A stretch of DNA of 64,000 nucleotides from assembly GCA_964654825.1 (NCBI GenBank), contig CAZZKG010000002.1, positions 1 to 64,000 on the forward strand. Reading direction: 5' to 3'. Position 1 is the first letter of the stretch. Each line of letters starts with the position of its first letter. The stretch is from CAZZKG01 sp964654825 (GTDB lineage Bacteria > Gemmatimonadota > CAZMKB01). Shown piece by piece: positions 17,478 through 26,365 of this stretch. The position numbers were made by a program, and so were the translations under genes. The notes under the pieces are model-generated. The model was not told where the DNA came from. It did no database searches and saw nothing but the letters and a program-made list of their open reading frames with translations.

Positions 17478-18620
17478 ATGAAAGGTAAAACCGGTTTTGT
17501 GTCTATCATTTCTCTCTTGATCGCTTTTTCCCTCCTCACTTTCTCATTCGCTGTTGCTGATCTCATGAGCGATGGTGGTAATAGGCTGGTCGATCTTCAG
17601 GCTGATATAACCGCTGATAATGCCGGTAACGGGCTTGATGATATCGATCCCGACGATGGTGGGTGGGATTGGGAAATTCTCCCCTCCGAGACGGAGCATA
17701 GTGAAAATCCGAGCCCTGAGAATCTGTTCGGTGTGACTGGAGACGGTGTCCTCGCCTCATTTCAGGACGGAGGCGGTATACGCCTGGCGATCTCCCTGGT
17801 CGATGCCTATTACGGTATCAGTGGCAATCCGGACATCGACAGCGGTACCGACTTCGGTTTCCTCTGTCGCCTTTCCGATCTGACCGGCGATTCCAGTTAT
17901 GCAAAACTGGCGAAAGAACGCTGGGATACCAAAATGGCACTGTATGGTGGTGCCGACTCACTCGCGATCCTGATCAAGGAGAGCCGTCATTCTTCCGGGT
18001 ACGACGGCCTCATCCCCTGGGATATAGGTCTCTATATCAAAGATGGGCTTAAACTCCAGGAGTATTTTCCGGGACAGGGATACCTCAGCGATGCAATCGA
18101 CATGGCTGATGTTATCTATGGTGATCTCACAAGCGAGGAACCTTATTTCGATATGTATGATGGTTATGAATGGTTCTACACGTTCGGCCTGGAAGGTATT
18201 GTCTCGTCGTTCGGATTACTCGGAATTTACTACGATTATGCGTTCAATTCCGGGGTTATCCTGTTGGAAAATCAGAATATCGATGGGGGTTGGGGCTGGA
18301 ATGAGGAATATCCGGAATCGGATGCTCAGGCAACTGCGTATGTCGTCATGTCATTCGGTATGCTGGATGTTCCATACAGACCTGTCAACAATGCAGCCCA
18401 GGCCGGTTCCGACTACCTTGCTTCCATTCAGGCGGCCAACGGTGGCTGGGACCTTTTCGGATATGAGTATCCTGAAGTCGATGGAGAATGCCTTCGTGCG
18501 ATGTCTTTCTATTCTCCGACGTTGAACCTCTCCCAACATGGCAGCAGCGGATCGAGCGAGCATGCGAAAATGATGCAGAGAAGCGAATCCTTGTCGGTTG
18601 CTCGGCCCTGGTCGAGGTAG
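17478..18620 (+). CDS. Secreted alpha/alpha-toroid (prenyltransferase/squalene-cyclase-like repeat) protein
   Basis: A 380-residue protein with a signal peptide (VSIISLLIAFSLLTFSFAVA). The C-terminal half carries two repeats of the squalene-hopene-cyclase/prenyltransferase type, QNIDGGWGWNEEYPESDAQATAYVVM and QAANGGWDLFGYEYPEVDGE in part. No DXDD cyclase motif or prenyltransferase zinc site is visible, so it is probably a structural or glycan-related toroid and not a terpene cyclase. AAAGGAG seven bases before the ATG and a perfect promoter suggest high expression. The last 40 residues (SQHGSSGSSEHAKMMQ onward) look unlike the family, and a frameshift near 18530 is possible. Confidence 0.75.
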   Translation: MKGKTGFVSIISLLIAFSLLTFSFAVADLMSDGGNRLVDLQADITADNAGNGLDDIDPDDGGWDWEILPSETEHSENPSPENLFGVTGDGVLASFQDGGGIRLAISLVDAYYGISGNPDIDSGTDFGFLCRLSDLTGDSSYAKLAKERWDTKMALYGGADSLAILIKESRHSSGYDGLIPWDIGLYIKDGLKLQEYFPGQGYLSDAIDMADVIYGDLTSEEPYFDMYDGYEWFYTFGLEGIVSSFGLLGIYYDYAFNSGVILLENQNIDGGWGWNEEYPESDAQATAYVVMSFGMLDVPYRPVNNAAQAGSDYLASIQAANGGWDLFGYEYPEVDGECLRAMSFYSPTLNLSQHGSSGSSEHAKMMQRSESLSVARPWSR

Positions 18621-18721
18621 CTGATAAAGTAATATTGAGATGAATGGAAAAAGTTCTGCAGATACGACACAAAAGTATGTCAAGGCGGCTGGCTCCTGAG
18701 ACCATTTTATGGCTGGGAATA

Positions 18722-20506
18722 TTATGGTTGATCGTGAAGATAACTGTAACGCTGAGGAGGAAGTGTCACACGATATACATTTGATCGGGAAGAATCCATT
18801 ATTACATCACGCGGGTCTGTGCATACGTTCCCCGATCTGTCCACCGCTCTGAAATAGTAACGTATTTCCGTATCCGGATCCAGGCCGAGTATACGGGCAC
18901 TGTACAGTTCGCCGCCCCGCCAGGACATTGTACAATCATGATAATGATTTCCGTCGTCTGTGCTGTAGAACAGTCTCGTCGCAACTTCACCGGGATTTAC
19001 CGAGACGTGGTCGATGACATGGGCATAGATCTGAATCTCTCCATCTTCGATTTTCGAGCTCTCCTCGATTCCTGTCGAGAATATTTTCGGGGGGTGAGAA
19101 TCCGGTATTCCCACGTTTAGATACACCTGGTTCGGTTCCTCACAGTTCGCCAGGAGGATATCGATATCACAGTCGCCGTCGATGTCACCGAAGCTGACCC
19201 GTCTTGTCTGTGTATCCACCACGGGTAACCGCTCATCCGTAACGTCGGTAAAGTATCCACCTCCTGTGTTGTGATACAGGAGGTTCTGGAGGGGTTGGGT
19301 TTTGTAGCTGTTCACAATAATCACATCCGACCAGTCGTCGTTGTCGATGTCCCCGGCATCCGAATACCCGCTCGAGGTGGACAGGTCAGGAAATCGTCCG
19401 GAAGTCTCATCCACAAACTGACCGGCGTTGTTCATCAACAGACGGTCGCGTCCGAACGGATTCGTACTGAGAACGATGTCGAGATATCCGTTATTGTCGA
19501 AATCACAGGGTCTCCCGACACTCGAGGTGACATTGTCGATAGGGATGCGACCATTCGACTCGTCCGTAAAAATACCTGAACCGTTGTTTACCAGTAAGCG
19601 GTTTCGTTCCGATCTGTTTGCTTCGAAGATGTCGAGATCACCGTCGAGATCGAAATCGATGACTAAAAACCCCGTTGTCCAGTCATTGTCAATCTCACTG
19701 CCGGGGAGCCTGGACTCTGTCTCATCTGAAAAAAACCCTTTTCCGTTATTTATCAGAATCCGGCTCGGGTTGTACGTGTTGGAGTAAGGCTCGAACTCGC
19801 CACATGCGGTCTCGGAGTGATTCGGACAGGCAATGATGCACTGTTCGAGGAGAGGGACGAACAAAGGAGAGATGATCGGTCTGGTAGAGAGACTTCCGTT
19901 GAACAGGGCTGACCTGAAACTCGATATGAGGAAGGAGTGGGGACAGGGAGTGTTCACATTATTCGAAGGGAGGATGATGTCAAAGTCGCCGTCAGCGTCG
20001 AAATCGGCTACTGAAGGGTTCCCGGCAAAAACGGCTCCGAGGATCGGGGGTAATCGCCATAACGACTCATCGGAGAACTTTCCGCTCCCGTCGTTTATCC
20101 ACAACCTGCATGAATAGCCGCTCGCAGTACTGATGATCACGTCCGGATGGCCATCACCGTTGAAATCGGCAAATGTGGAGCTCCTCGTGTCGATGTTTTC
20201 GGTCGGGAGTCTCTCCGTTGTTTCATCAGTGAAATACCCTCTCCCGTCATTTATATAAAGGCGCGACTGGTGAGCCAGGTAAGGGGAGTACCGGGCACCG
20301 TTGGTGAAGAAAACATCCAGATCACTGTCTCCATCGACATCGGCAAGGTCGACGTCCATGGTAAATTCAGAGTTTCCTGGTAACCGCTCTTCACTCACAT
20401 CGACGAAATACTGGGTCGGGTCAGGAACCTGTCGCATCGTTCCGGCCCCGATGAAGAAAAGACAGAGGAGGAGTTTTATCGGGAACAGGTAATAAGTTTT
20501 CAACAT
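18722..20506 (-). CDS. Secreted FG-GAP/VCBS repeat protein
   Basis: A 594-residue protein with an N-terminal signal (LFPIKLLLCLFFIGAGTM). Seven VCBS/FG-GAP units each carry an acidic calcium loop: DVDGDSDLD, DFNGDGHPD, DFDADGDFD, DFDLDGDLD, DFDNNGYLD, DIDNDDWSD and DIDGDCDID. They should form an integrin-like beta-propeller. The C-terminal 130 residues resemble a fibronectin-type domain (YYFRAVDRSGN). Such proteins are exported and bind partners or surfaces; the ligand is unknown. I prefer the ATG at 20506 because it begins the signal peptide; a GTG at 20557 lies only about six bases after the predicted transcription start. It converges on the toroid gene and diverges from the sigma factor gene. 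Confidence 0.87.
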   Translation of the reverse strand: MLKTYYLFPIKLLLCLFFIGAGTMRQVPDPTQYFVDVSEERLPGNSEFTMDVDLADVDGDSDLDVFFTNGARYSPYLAHQSRLYINDGRGYFTDETTERLPTENIDTRSSTFADFNGDGHPDVIISTASGYSCRLWINDGSGKFSDESLWRLPPILGAVFAGNPSVADFDADGDFDIILPSNNVNTPCPHSFLISSFRSALFNGSLSTRPIISPLFVPLLEQCIIACPNHSETACGEFEPYSNTYNPSRILINNGKGFFSDETESRLPGSEIDNDWTTGFLVIDFDLDGDLDIFEANRSERNRLLVNNGSGIFTDESNGRIPIDNVTSSVGRPCDFDNNGYLDIVLSTNPFGRDRLLMNNAGQFVDETSGRFPDLSTSSGYSDAGDIDNDDWSDVIIVNSYKTQPLQNLLYHNTGGGYFTDVTDERLPVVDTQTRRVSFGDIDGDCDIDILLANCEEPNQVYLNVGIPDSHPPKIFSTGIEESSKIEDGEIQIYAHVIDHVSVNPGEVATRLFYSTDDGNHYHDCTMSWRGGELYSARILGLDPDTEIRYYFRAVDRSGNVCTDPRDVIMDSSRSNVYRVTLPPQRYSYLHDQP

Positions 20507-20569
20507 CTCTGTACTCACTTTATTAGAAAGTTGTGACAAAGTTACTCGAATCGACACAGGATTATACCA

Positions 20570-20598
20570 ATTATATCACAAAAATGTTTCCAGGTCAA
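20570..20598 (-). promoter_or_regulatory. VCBS protein promoter
   Basis: Minus strand: TTGACC (20598-20593), 17-bp spacer, TATAAT (20575-20570). Transcription is predicted to begin near 20563. Confidence 0.82.
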
Positions 20599-20660
20599 AT
20601 TTCTCGTCTCCTGAATCGGCTGGTGGAGAGGGTTTCGGAGGTACCCTGGACCTCTGTTGC

Positions 20661-20689
20661 TTGACAGGGAGGAACTCCCGGGTTATCAT
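20661..20689 (+). promoter_or_regulatory. Promoter of the sigma/anti-sigma/TPR-CHAT unit with inverted repeat in the spacer
   Basis: TTGACA (20661-20666), 17-bp spacer, TATCAT (20684-20689). The spacer contains the inverted repeat GGGAG-GAA-CTCCC (20667-20679), which could be an operator. The position of this promoter also excludes a longer start of the sigma gene at 20657. Confidence 0.72.
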
Positions 20690-20740
20690 GGTTCTAATAG
20701 ATGCCGATTCGCAGGAAAGAGAGAATATGAGGTAAAATCT

Positions 20741-21274
20741 GTGGAACTCGATATCCTGATTGCAAAAGCATTAGATGGCGACAGCCGGGCCGAAAACGAC
20801 CTGTTCGAATATCTCTATGTTAGATTCACATCCTTCGCGACACTTAGAACAGGGGTAGGAGAAGCACACGACCTGGCGCTGGAGGCGTGCAGGATCGTGC
20901 TCCTGAAATACAAGAACCAAACATTCACACGCGGGTTCGAGTCATGGGCTTACGGCGTATTGAAGAACGTCCTTCGGAATTATTACCGTAGCTCCCGTAT
21001 TCACAATCGGATCATGGTCCCCGAACCGGAAGTCGAGAAGATAACTGAACTTACCGGCAGACCTGATCACGATCTCAGAATAACCCTCATAGATTGTTTG
21101 AAAAAAATCAAGGAGATACAACCAAGATATGCTAGAGCCCTCATCATGATCAGCAAGGGTTACAAAGCAGCTGAGATAAGCTCGAAGATGGAGATTAATC
21201 TGGATAACTTCTATGTCGTATTAAATCGCAGCAGGAGATTGTTAAAAAAGTGTCTCGAAACAGGGGGAGTTTGA
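20741..21274 (+). CDS. ECF-like RNA polymerase sigma factor
   Basis: A 177-residue sigma-70 family protein consisting of region 2 and region 4 only. Region 2 is recognisable in DLFEYLYVRFTSFA and SWAYGVLKNVLRNYYRSS. Region 4 spans LIDCLKKIKEIQPRYARALIMISKGYKAAEIS with a helix-turn-helix ending in VVLNRSRRLLKKCL. The GTG at 20741 is chosen because TGAGG lies seven to eight bases upstream and the promoter lies inside any longer reading. The next gene encodes a zinc-finger membrane protein three bases downstream, the normal place for a cognate anti-sigma factor. No other sigma gene is present in the window. Confidence 0.85.
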   Translation: MELDILIAKALDGDSRAENDLFEYLYVRFTSFATLRTGVGEAHDLALEACRIVLLKYKNQTFTRGFESWAYGVLKNVLRNYYRSSRIHNRIMVPEPEVEKITELTGRPDHDLRITLIDCLKKIKEIQPRYARALIMISKGYKAAEISSKMEINLDNFYVVLNRSRRLLKKCLETGGV

Positions 21275-21277
21275 GAA

Positions 21278-21964
21278 ATGACTGCGTGCAAAGACAAAAA
21301 TCTCGGTACCCTTCTTCATGCATACGAACTGGATGCACTGCCCGATGAGGATATCGAGATGTTCGAGATTCATCTGCTCACGTGCGAGTCGTGCTACGAA
21401 CAGGTGAGGTCATTTGAACGAGAATCGAGTTTCCTTCGATCAGAGGATTTCGTTCAGGAAGCTATCGGCGGGGATACAGGGATTGAGGTTATGAAGTCAT
21501 CTTCATTATTCAACAAACTCCTCCATTATCTGTGGCCGCGTACCCCGTTTGTTTTCAGACCTGCAATTGCTTATCTACTTGTGCTGCTCCTGATCCTTCC
21601 TGCATATTTCGGATTACAGTCGATTAAGCGTGATGACATCCGACCGGTGAGGACAGTGGATCTCATTCCAGAACGATCCAACAGCGGGAATTTCATCAGT
21701 ATCAGTGATAAGAAGGATGGTCTCATCAGTTTTGTTTTGAGAGGAGCAGTCCCGGGTCGACCTTATCGGGTTCGTATAGAATCCGAAACCGGTCAGGTCC
21801 TCTTCTCCAATGAAGCATTCACTGATTTCGACGAATACGAAACAGGACGTCTTCTGCTGCCCGTTTCAATGATGATCCCCGGGGACTATCGGCTCGTAAT
21901 CACCGATCTTCAAATCACCCCGCTGTCTCTGAATAAGGAGTACCGGTTCAGTATTGTTGAATAA
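21278..21964 (+). CDS. Membrane-anchored zinc-finger anti-sigma factor
   Basis: A 228-residue protein in three parts. The N-terminal cytoplasmic zf-HC2 domain has HLLTCESC (H-x3-C-x2-C) near residues 32-39. One transmembrane helix (AIAYLLVLLLILPAYFG) lies near 94-111. A C-terminal beta-rich domain of about 115 residues (ISFVLRGAVPGRPYRVRIES) should lie in the periplasm. The zinc domain is expected to hold the neighbouring sigma factor at the membrane. The downstream TPR-CHAT protein is predicted to be exported, which puts a protease-like protein in the same compartment as the sensor domain. The gene starts three bases after the sigma factor stop. Confidence 0.82.
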   Translation: MTACKDKNLGTLLHAYELDALPDEDIEMFEIHLLTCESCYEQVRSFERESSFLRSEDFVQEAIGGDTGIEVMKSSSLFNKLLHYLWPRTPFVFRPAIAYLLVLLLILPAYFGLQSIKRDDIRPVRTVDLIPERSNSGNFISISDKKDGLISFVLRGAVPGRPYRVRIESETGQVLFSNEAFTDFDEYETGRLLLPVSMMIPGDYRLVITDLQITPLSLNKEYRFSIVE

Positions 21965-21965
21965 A

Positions 21966-24950
21966 ATGATCTTTTCATTGAAATCTCAGGTGATTCGATC
22001 GGGTGTGTGGACGAAACCGACTGTAAGAATAATGCCGTCTGTCTTCGTGTTCCTCCTCTTGTGCTTCTCCCTGTCCGTTTCATCAGCCGAAAGTCTTCAG
22101 CTTCCCGAAGAGAATAAGGATATCGATAACGGGATACAGATGCTTCTGGATGATTGTGATACCCTGGCGGCATCAGGACAACTGGACTCAGCGAGGGTTC
22201 TGGCACAACTGGCTCGGGATAAGACAGAGAAGGAAATGGGTAGATCGAATGCAACATATGCCGCCTCACTGAGTACCCTGGGATCCATATATTTTCTCGA
22301 GGGGAACTATGAAAAGTTCGAACAACTCAATACGGAAGCGCTCGCGATCCGTGAGCGTGTTCTTGGAAAAGAACACCCGGCGGTAGCTGACAACCTCGAT
22401 AATATCGCGACCCTCTATATGTACCGGGGAAGATACCATGAAGCGGAGCCACTTCTCGAGAGAGCACGGTCGATTTACGAGAAAGCATACGGCCCGGAGC
22501 ACATCGACGTCGCCAATAGCCTGGACAATCTTGCAACTCTATACTGTGAGGAGGGTAATTACGCCGATGCCGAAGCACTTCACCGTCAGGCGCTTCGTAT
22601 CAAGAAAAAGATCCTCGGAAGCTCACATCCTTCAGTTGCGTGGAGTGCCAGCAGCCTCGCGGCACTCTATGTGAACCAGGGGCGATACAGTGAAGCCGAA
22701 CAGCTCTTCAGCGAGGCCATTACCATCTGGGAAAATGAGTTGGGACCTGAGCATCCGCTGGTTGGATTTGCTCTCAACAACTTTGCAAACTTCCTGATCG
22801 GACAGGAACGATTTGAGGAAGCTGAGATCTATCTCAGACGGGCTCTGCTGATATGGGAAAAGGCCCTCGGACCTTCGTATCAGTACCTGATACCCGGCCT
22901 CACCAATCTGGCCCGGATTTATGCCCATCAGACCAAATTCGCTGAAGCAGAGAATCTCTACAATACAGTCCTCACGATCACAGAAAAAACCCTGCCGGCC
23001 GAGCATCATCTTGTTGTAAACAGCCTGAATGAATTAGCTCGACTTTATATGGATCAGGGGAAATACAGGGAGGCGGAATCCCTGTTGAGGAAAGCCGTTG
23101 AGCTTGGTCAAAAGGCGCTCGGTCCGGATCACCCGAAACTTTGTGTTGTTCTGCGGAACCTGGCCATCGACTACTGCTCTCTGGGTGATTTTGCTGAAGC
23201 GTTGAATCAGTACCATGTCCTTCAACGTTCCAGGCTGGCATTCATCAACGATGTATTCTCTTATGCTTCGGAAGACCAGAAACTGAGGTACCTCGAAACC
23301 TATCCGCTCATCGATGATTCATTCCTTACATTTGCTCTCCTCGATAATTCACCCGAATCAGTCGAATCAGCATTCGATATGGTCCTCAGGGGAAAAGTCG
23401 CGGTAATGGATGCAGTCTCTGTCGAAAGAGAGCTTGCTTTTGCCTCTGAAGATGAAGGAATCAGGAAGAAGGTCGAAATACATGCTCAAACTTGTAGTGA
23501 AATCGCCACAGTTACACTATCTGCAGTTGACCGTCTGAATCCGGGAACATACCACAACCGCCTGAGGATCCTGTACGCCAGGAGGGATTCACTCGAGACC
23601 GAACTGAGCAGGGAGTGTTCAGCTTTCAGTAATGCCAAGGAAGAAAGCAGATTTACAATCTCTGATGTCTCAAACGCTCTCCCCGATAATGGTGTGTTGT
23701 GGGAATTCGTCCGATACGAGCCATACGATTTCGAAAATCTCGATACCGGGAGTGACCGGAGGTCATCTCCACGGTACCTCGCTTTCACTCTCGACAGGGA
23801 GGGGACCGTCACGCTCAGTGATCTCGGAGAGGCTGCTGTGATCGACAGTCTGGTGAGCGAGGCAAGAAGGATGATTTACGATGCACAGGCTATGGTATAC
23901 TCATCCCGTGTCTCCGAAGCGGAGCAGCGACTGTCGAAGATCACCCGGGAACTGTATGTGAAGATATTCGCTCCGCTTGAATCCGGCCTGAACGAACGTG
24001 ATATTATTTTTATCTCACCGGATGGGCAACTCAACCTGCTCCCGTTCGACATTCTTCCTTACTCCGATGACAGGTATGTGATAGAGAAATACAGGATCAG
24101 TTATCTGTCATCCGGCAGGGATGTCATCAAGTTCGAAGAGAATAGCAGTACATCAGACTGGGCGCTTCTGATCGCAGATCCCGATTTCGATCTTGCGGGA
24201 AGTCCATCGGCGGAGTGGAAAACGTGGGCAAAGAAGTACATGCAAACCATCCCTAAGAGATGGATGCCGACCAGAGGCATCAGCAGCTGCCTGGAAGATA
24301 AATTCACTCCGCTTCCTTACACGCAGAATGAAGCACAATCGGTTGTGGAGACGATGACCAGGCTGACCCGTTTGAAGATCAAGTACTACTCCGGGAAAGA
24401 TGCCCGGGAGGAAATTCTGAAAGTATTATCGGATCCTCCCAGGATTCTGCACCTCGCGACACATGGATATTTCTGCGAAGACCTGTCGGGTGACGGTATT
24501 ATCGAAAATCCGCTGCTTCGCTCCGGTCTCGCGATGGCAGGGGCTAATTATTTACGTGAGCAGAGCGATGACGGGGCCTTCCAGGATGAAGACGGAATAC
24601 TCACAGGACTGGAAGTCTCCGGTTTGAATCTCCAGGGGACGGAGCTCGCCACACTTTCGGCGTGCGAGACGGGAATCGGGGAGGTGAGAAATAGTGAGGG
24701 AGTGTTCGGTCTGAGACGCGCATTCCAGCTGGCCGGAGTCGAGACCATACTCATGAGTCTGTGGAGGGTCCCGGATGAGGAGACCGGTGAGATCATGGTT
24801 CAGTTCTATGAGAGCTGGCTTGGGGGTCAGAACAAGGTCGAAGCTTTCCATCTCTCTGTCCTGAATCTCATCCACAGGCTACGTGAGAAATACGGAGCGG
24901 CGCATCCCTTCCTGTGGGGGGGATTTGTATTACTGGGTAATCCAAACTGA
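21966..24950 (+). CDS. Exported TPR-CHAT (caspase-like) protein
   Basis: A 994-residue protein. A signal-peptide-like segment (VFVFLLLCFSLSVSSAES) is followed by about nine kinesin-light-chain-type TPRs of 42 residues each, such as NIATLYMYRGRYHEAEPLL, between residues 60 and 430. A helical linker leads to a C-terminal CHAT domain (clan CD peptidase fold). The predicted dyad is His833 in LATHGY and Cys900 in LSACETG, and the domain ends in HPFLWGGFVLLGNP. Both catalytic residues are present, so proteolysis is plausible. It follows the anti-sigma gene directly; its TTG/ATG starts overlap or abut the upstream stop, so the three genes form one transcription unit. The precise start is uncertain, and an ATG at 22032 would also keep the signal peptide. 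Confidence 0.88.
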   Translation: MIFSLKSQVIRSGVWTKPTVRIMPSVFVFLLLCFSLSVSSAESLQLPEENKDIDNGIQMLLDDCDTLAASGQLDSARVLAQLARDKTEKEMGRSNATYAASLSTLGSIYFLEGNYEKFEQLNTEALAIRERVLGKEHPAVADNLDNIATLYMYRGRYHEAEPLLERARSIYEKAYGPEHIDVANSLDNLATLYCEEGNYADAEALHRQALRIKKKILGSSHPSVAWSASSLAALYVNQGRYSEAEQLFSEAITIWENELGPEHPLVGFALNNFANFLIGQERFEEAEIYLRRALLIWEKALGPSYQYLIPGLTNLARIYAHQTKFAEAENLYNTVLTITEKTLPAEHHLVVNSLNELARLYMDQGKYREAESLLRKAVELGQKALGPDHPKLCVVLRNLAIDYCSLGDFAEALNQYHVLQRSRLAFINDVFSYASEDQKLRYLETYPLIDDSFLTFALLDNSPESVESAFDMVLRGKVAVMDAVSVERELAFASEDEGIRKKVEIHAQTCSEIATVTLSAVDRLNPGTYHNRLRILYARRDSLETELSRECSAFSNAKEESRFTISDVSNALPDNGVLWEFVRYEPYDFENLDTGSDRRSSPRYLAFTLDREGTVTLSDLGEAAVIDSLVSEARRMIYDAQAMVYSSRVSEAEQRLSKITRELYVKIFAPLESGLNERDIIFISPDGQLNLLPFDILPYSDDRYVIEKYRISYLSSGRDVIKFEENSSTSDWALLIADPDFDLAGSPSAEWKTWAKKYMQTIPKRWMPTRGISSCLEDKFTPLPYTQNEAQSVVETMTRLTRLKIKYYSGKDAREEILKVLSDPPRILHLATHGYFCEDLSGDGIIENPLLRSGLAMAGANYLREQSDDGAFQDEDGILTGLEVSGLNLQGTELATLSACETGIGEVRNSEGVFGLRRAFQLAGVETILMSLWRVPDEETGEIMVQFYESWLGGQNKVEAFHLSVLNLIHRLREKYGAAHPFLWGGFVLLGNPN

Positions 24951-25073
24951 TCGTATCCTTCGCCCACACAAGGGGAATTCCCTCCAAAATGCCTACCGGA
25001 ATTTAAGATTTTGTGGCGGTGAGGATTTTCTGAGCAGGTCTCCTCTTATGTGGAAGGTATCAGCCGGCGTGTT

Positions 25074-25586
25074 TCAGGGTGACTTGGCAGGGGTGTATGT
25101 TTTGATTGGCCTGGTTGTCATCTCAATTCTACCAATGTTCAACTGGTAGGAAATTGTGTTTCCTGAGGCAGTGAAATAGAAGGATTTTAGACCCGTGTCT
25201 TTGGAAATGATACCGGGGATGAAGGCATGGCCTTCGAAAATCTGTACATTAACCCATGGTCCCTATGGATTGAGAGCTTCATACAGTGTCAGTGCAAAGC
25301 CATTTTCATAACCGGGCAATGCGAGGAAGAAGTATCCGATGCCCATGTACTTAACCACAGATCCCCCAGCATCGGAATTTTATTGAACTCACTAACAATT
25401 CGTGCAGATAACACAACTGGTTCATATTCGAAGTAATTTGTGTTGTACTCTCCATCTCCCGGCATGATCCCACCATCAGCGTTTCGGACAGGAGCATGAG
25501 CAGGTGAGTACTTCATACCGAGAAGAAGCGCAGTGATACAGACAGGAAGAAGGAGTACCAGTGAATTACAATTATTTTACGCATGG
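25074..25586 (-). pseudogene. Decayed exported protein gene
   Basis: On the minus strand GGAGG precedes an ATG at 25586, and the coding pattern can be followed only by changing frame. It begins MRKI, then a signal-peptide-like LVLLLPVCITALLLG in a shifted frame, then NADGGIMPGDGEYNTNYFEYEP and LSARIVSEFNKIPMLGDLWLS. A second shift near 25315 leads to GYENGFALTLYEALNP, TAG, then GPWVNVQIFEGHAFIPG and FYFTASGNTISYQL, ending in TGA at 25076-25074. There are thus two frameshifts and one nonsense codon. The product would have been a secreted protein of about 170 residues; I do not recognise the family. Confidence 0.7.
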
Positions 25587-25769
25587 TAACAGTGTCCTCC
25601 TCTCAGCCATTATCAGCATATTACATGCCCGTCAAGTCATCACGACAATTTTCCTGAGGTTGACAAGACGAATCAGGAAGGTGTCGGGATGTACAGTACG
25701 ACCGACGGGCTCGATCTCGCTCCCGGTTCTCAAGCCGGCACTCGTGAACTGATAAAGAATCAGAGGCTC

Positions 25770-25798
25770 TTGCTTCACGTGCCGTTTCACTCTATATT
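25770..25798 (+). promoter_or_regulatory. Possible panD promoter
   Basis: TTGCTT (25770-25775), 17-bp spacer, TATATT (25793-25798). The -10 is good and the -35 weak. It is placed correctly for the GTG start at 25830. Confidence 0.45.
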
Positions 25799-25829
25799 TT
25801 CACTGATTCTCGAGGGAGGTGTACTTTTC

Positions 25830-26189
25830 GTGAATGTAACCATGTGCAGAGCCAAAATCCACCGTGCAACCGTCACGGGGGCCGAGCTGGATTACGAAGG
25901 AAGCCTGACGATCGATGGGAACCTGATGGATGAGGTCGGGATCCTCGAATATGAAAAGATCCTCGTCAGTAACCTCACAAACGGTAATAGGTTCGAAACA
26001 TATGCTATCAAAACACGTGAAGGCAGCTGTGACGTCATCCTCAACGGGGCCACGGCCCATCTCGGGAAGACCGGAGATCAGATAATCATCTTCGCTTTTG
26101 CCGAGATGGATCACAGGGAGGCGAAAAGATTCAAACCCACAGTCATTGTCCTGGATAAAAATAACCGTATAGTCAGGAAACTACCCTGA
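25830..26189 (+). CDS. panD: Aspartate 1-decarboxylase proenzyme
   Basis: A 119-residue pyruvoyl-dependent enzyme making beta-alanine for pantothenate and CoA. The N-terminus CRAKIHRATVTGAELDYEGS matches the family, with the Gly-Ser self-cleavage site in EGSLTID. Lys, Tyr and the LTNGNRFETYAI segment are also in place. The GTG at 25830 is chosen because GGGAGGT lies nine bases upstream and it gives the family length; an open frame continuing to 25689 lacks family similarity. panB and panC are not adjacent, so it is a stand-alone gene. Confidence 0.93.
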   Translation: MNVTMCRAKIHRATVTGAELDYEGSLTIDGNLMDEVGILEYEKILVSNLTNGNRFETYAIKTREGSCDVILNGATAHLGKTGDQIIIFAFAEMDHREAKRFKPTVIVLDKNNRIVRKLP

Positions 26190-26365
26190 CCAAACCCCGT
26201 TCCTCTCCTGCTGCAATCGATTGGTAATCCAATGATTCCGGGTACTCAGAAGGTACTCAAATTTCAGGTGCAACTCTTGCAGGAATCTTCAATCGAAACC
26301 TGGATCTTCTTGACATGATGGTATGTGCATGGTTCAAACAGGAAAGTGAGTAAACACTCGATTCG

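Noticed and set aside
21978..24950. The TPR-CHAT locus as part of a type III-E CRISPR system
   Set aside because: No cas genes, no repeats and no spacer array occur anywhere in the window.
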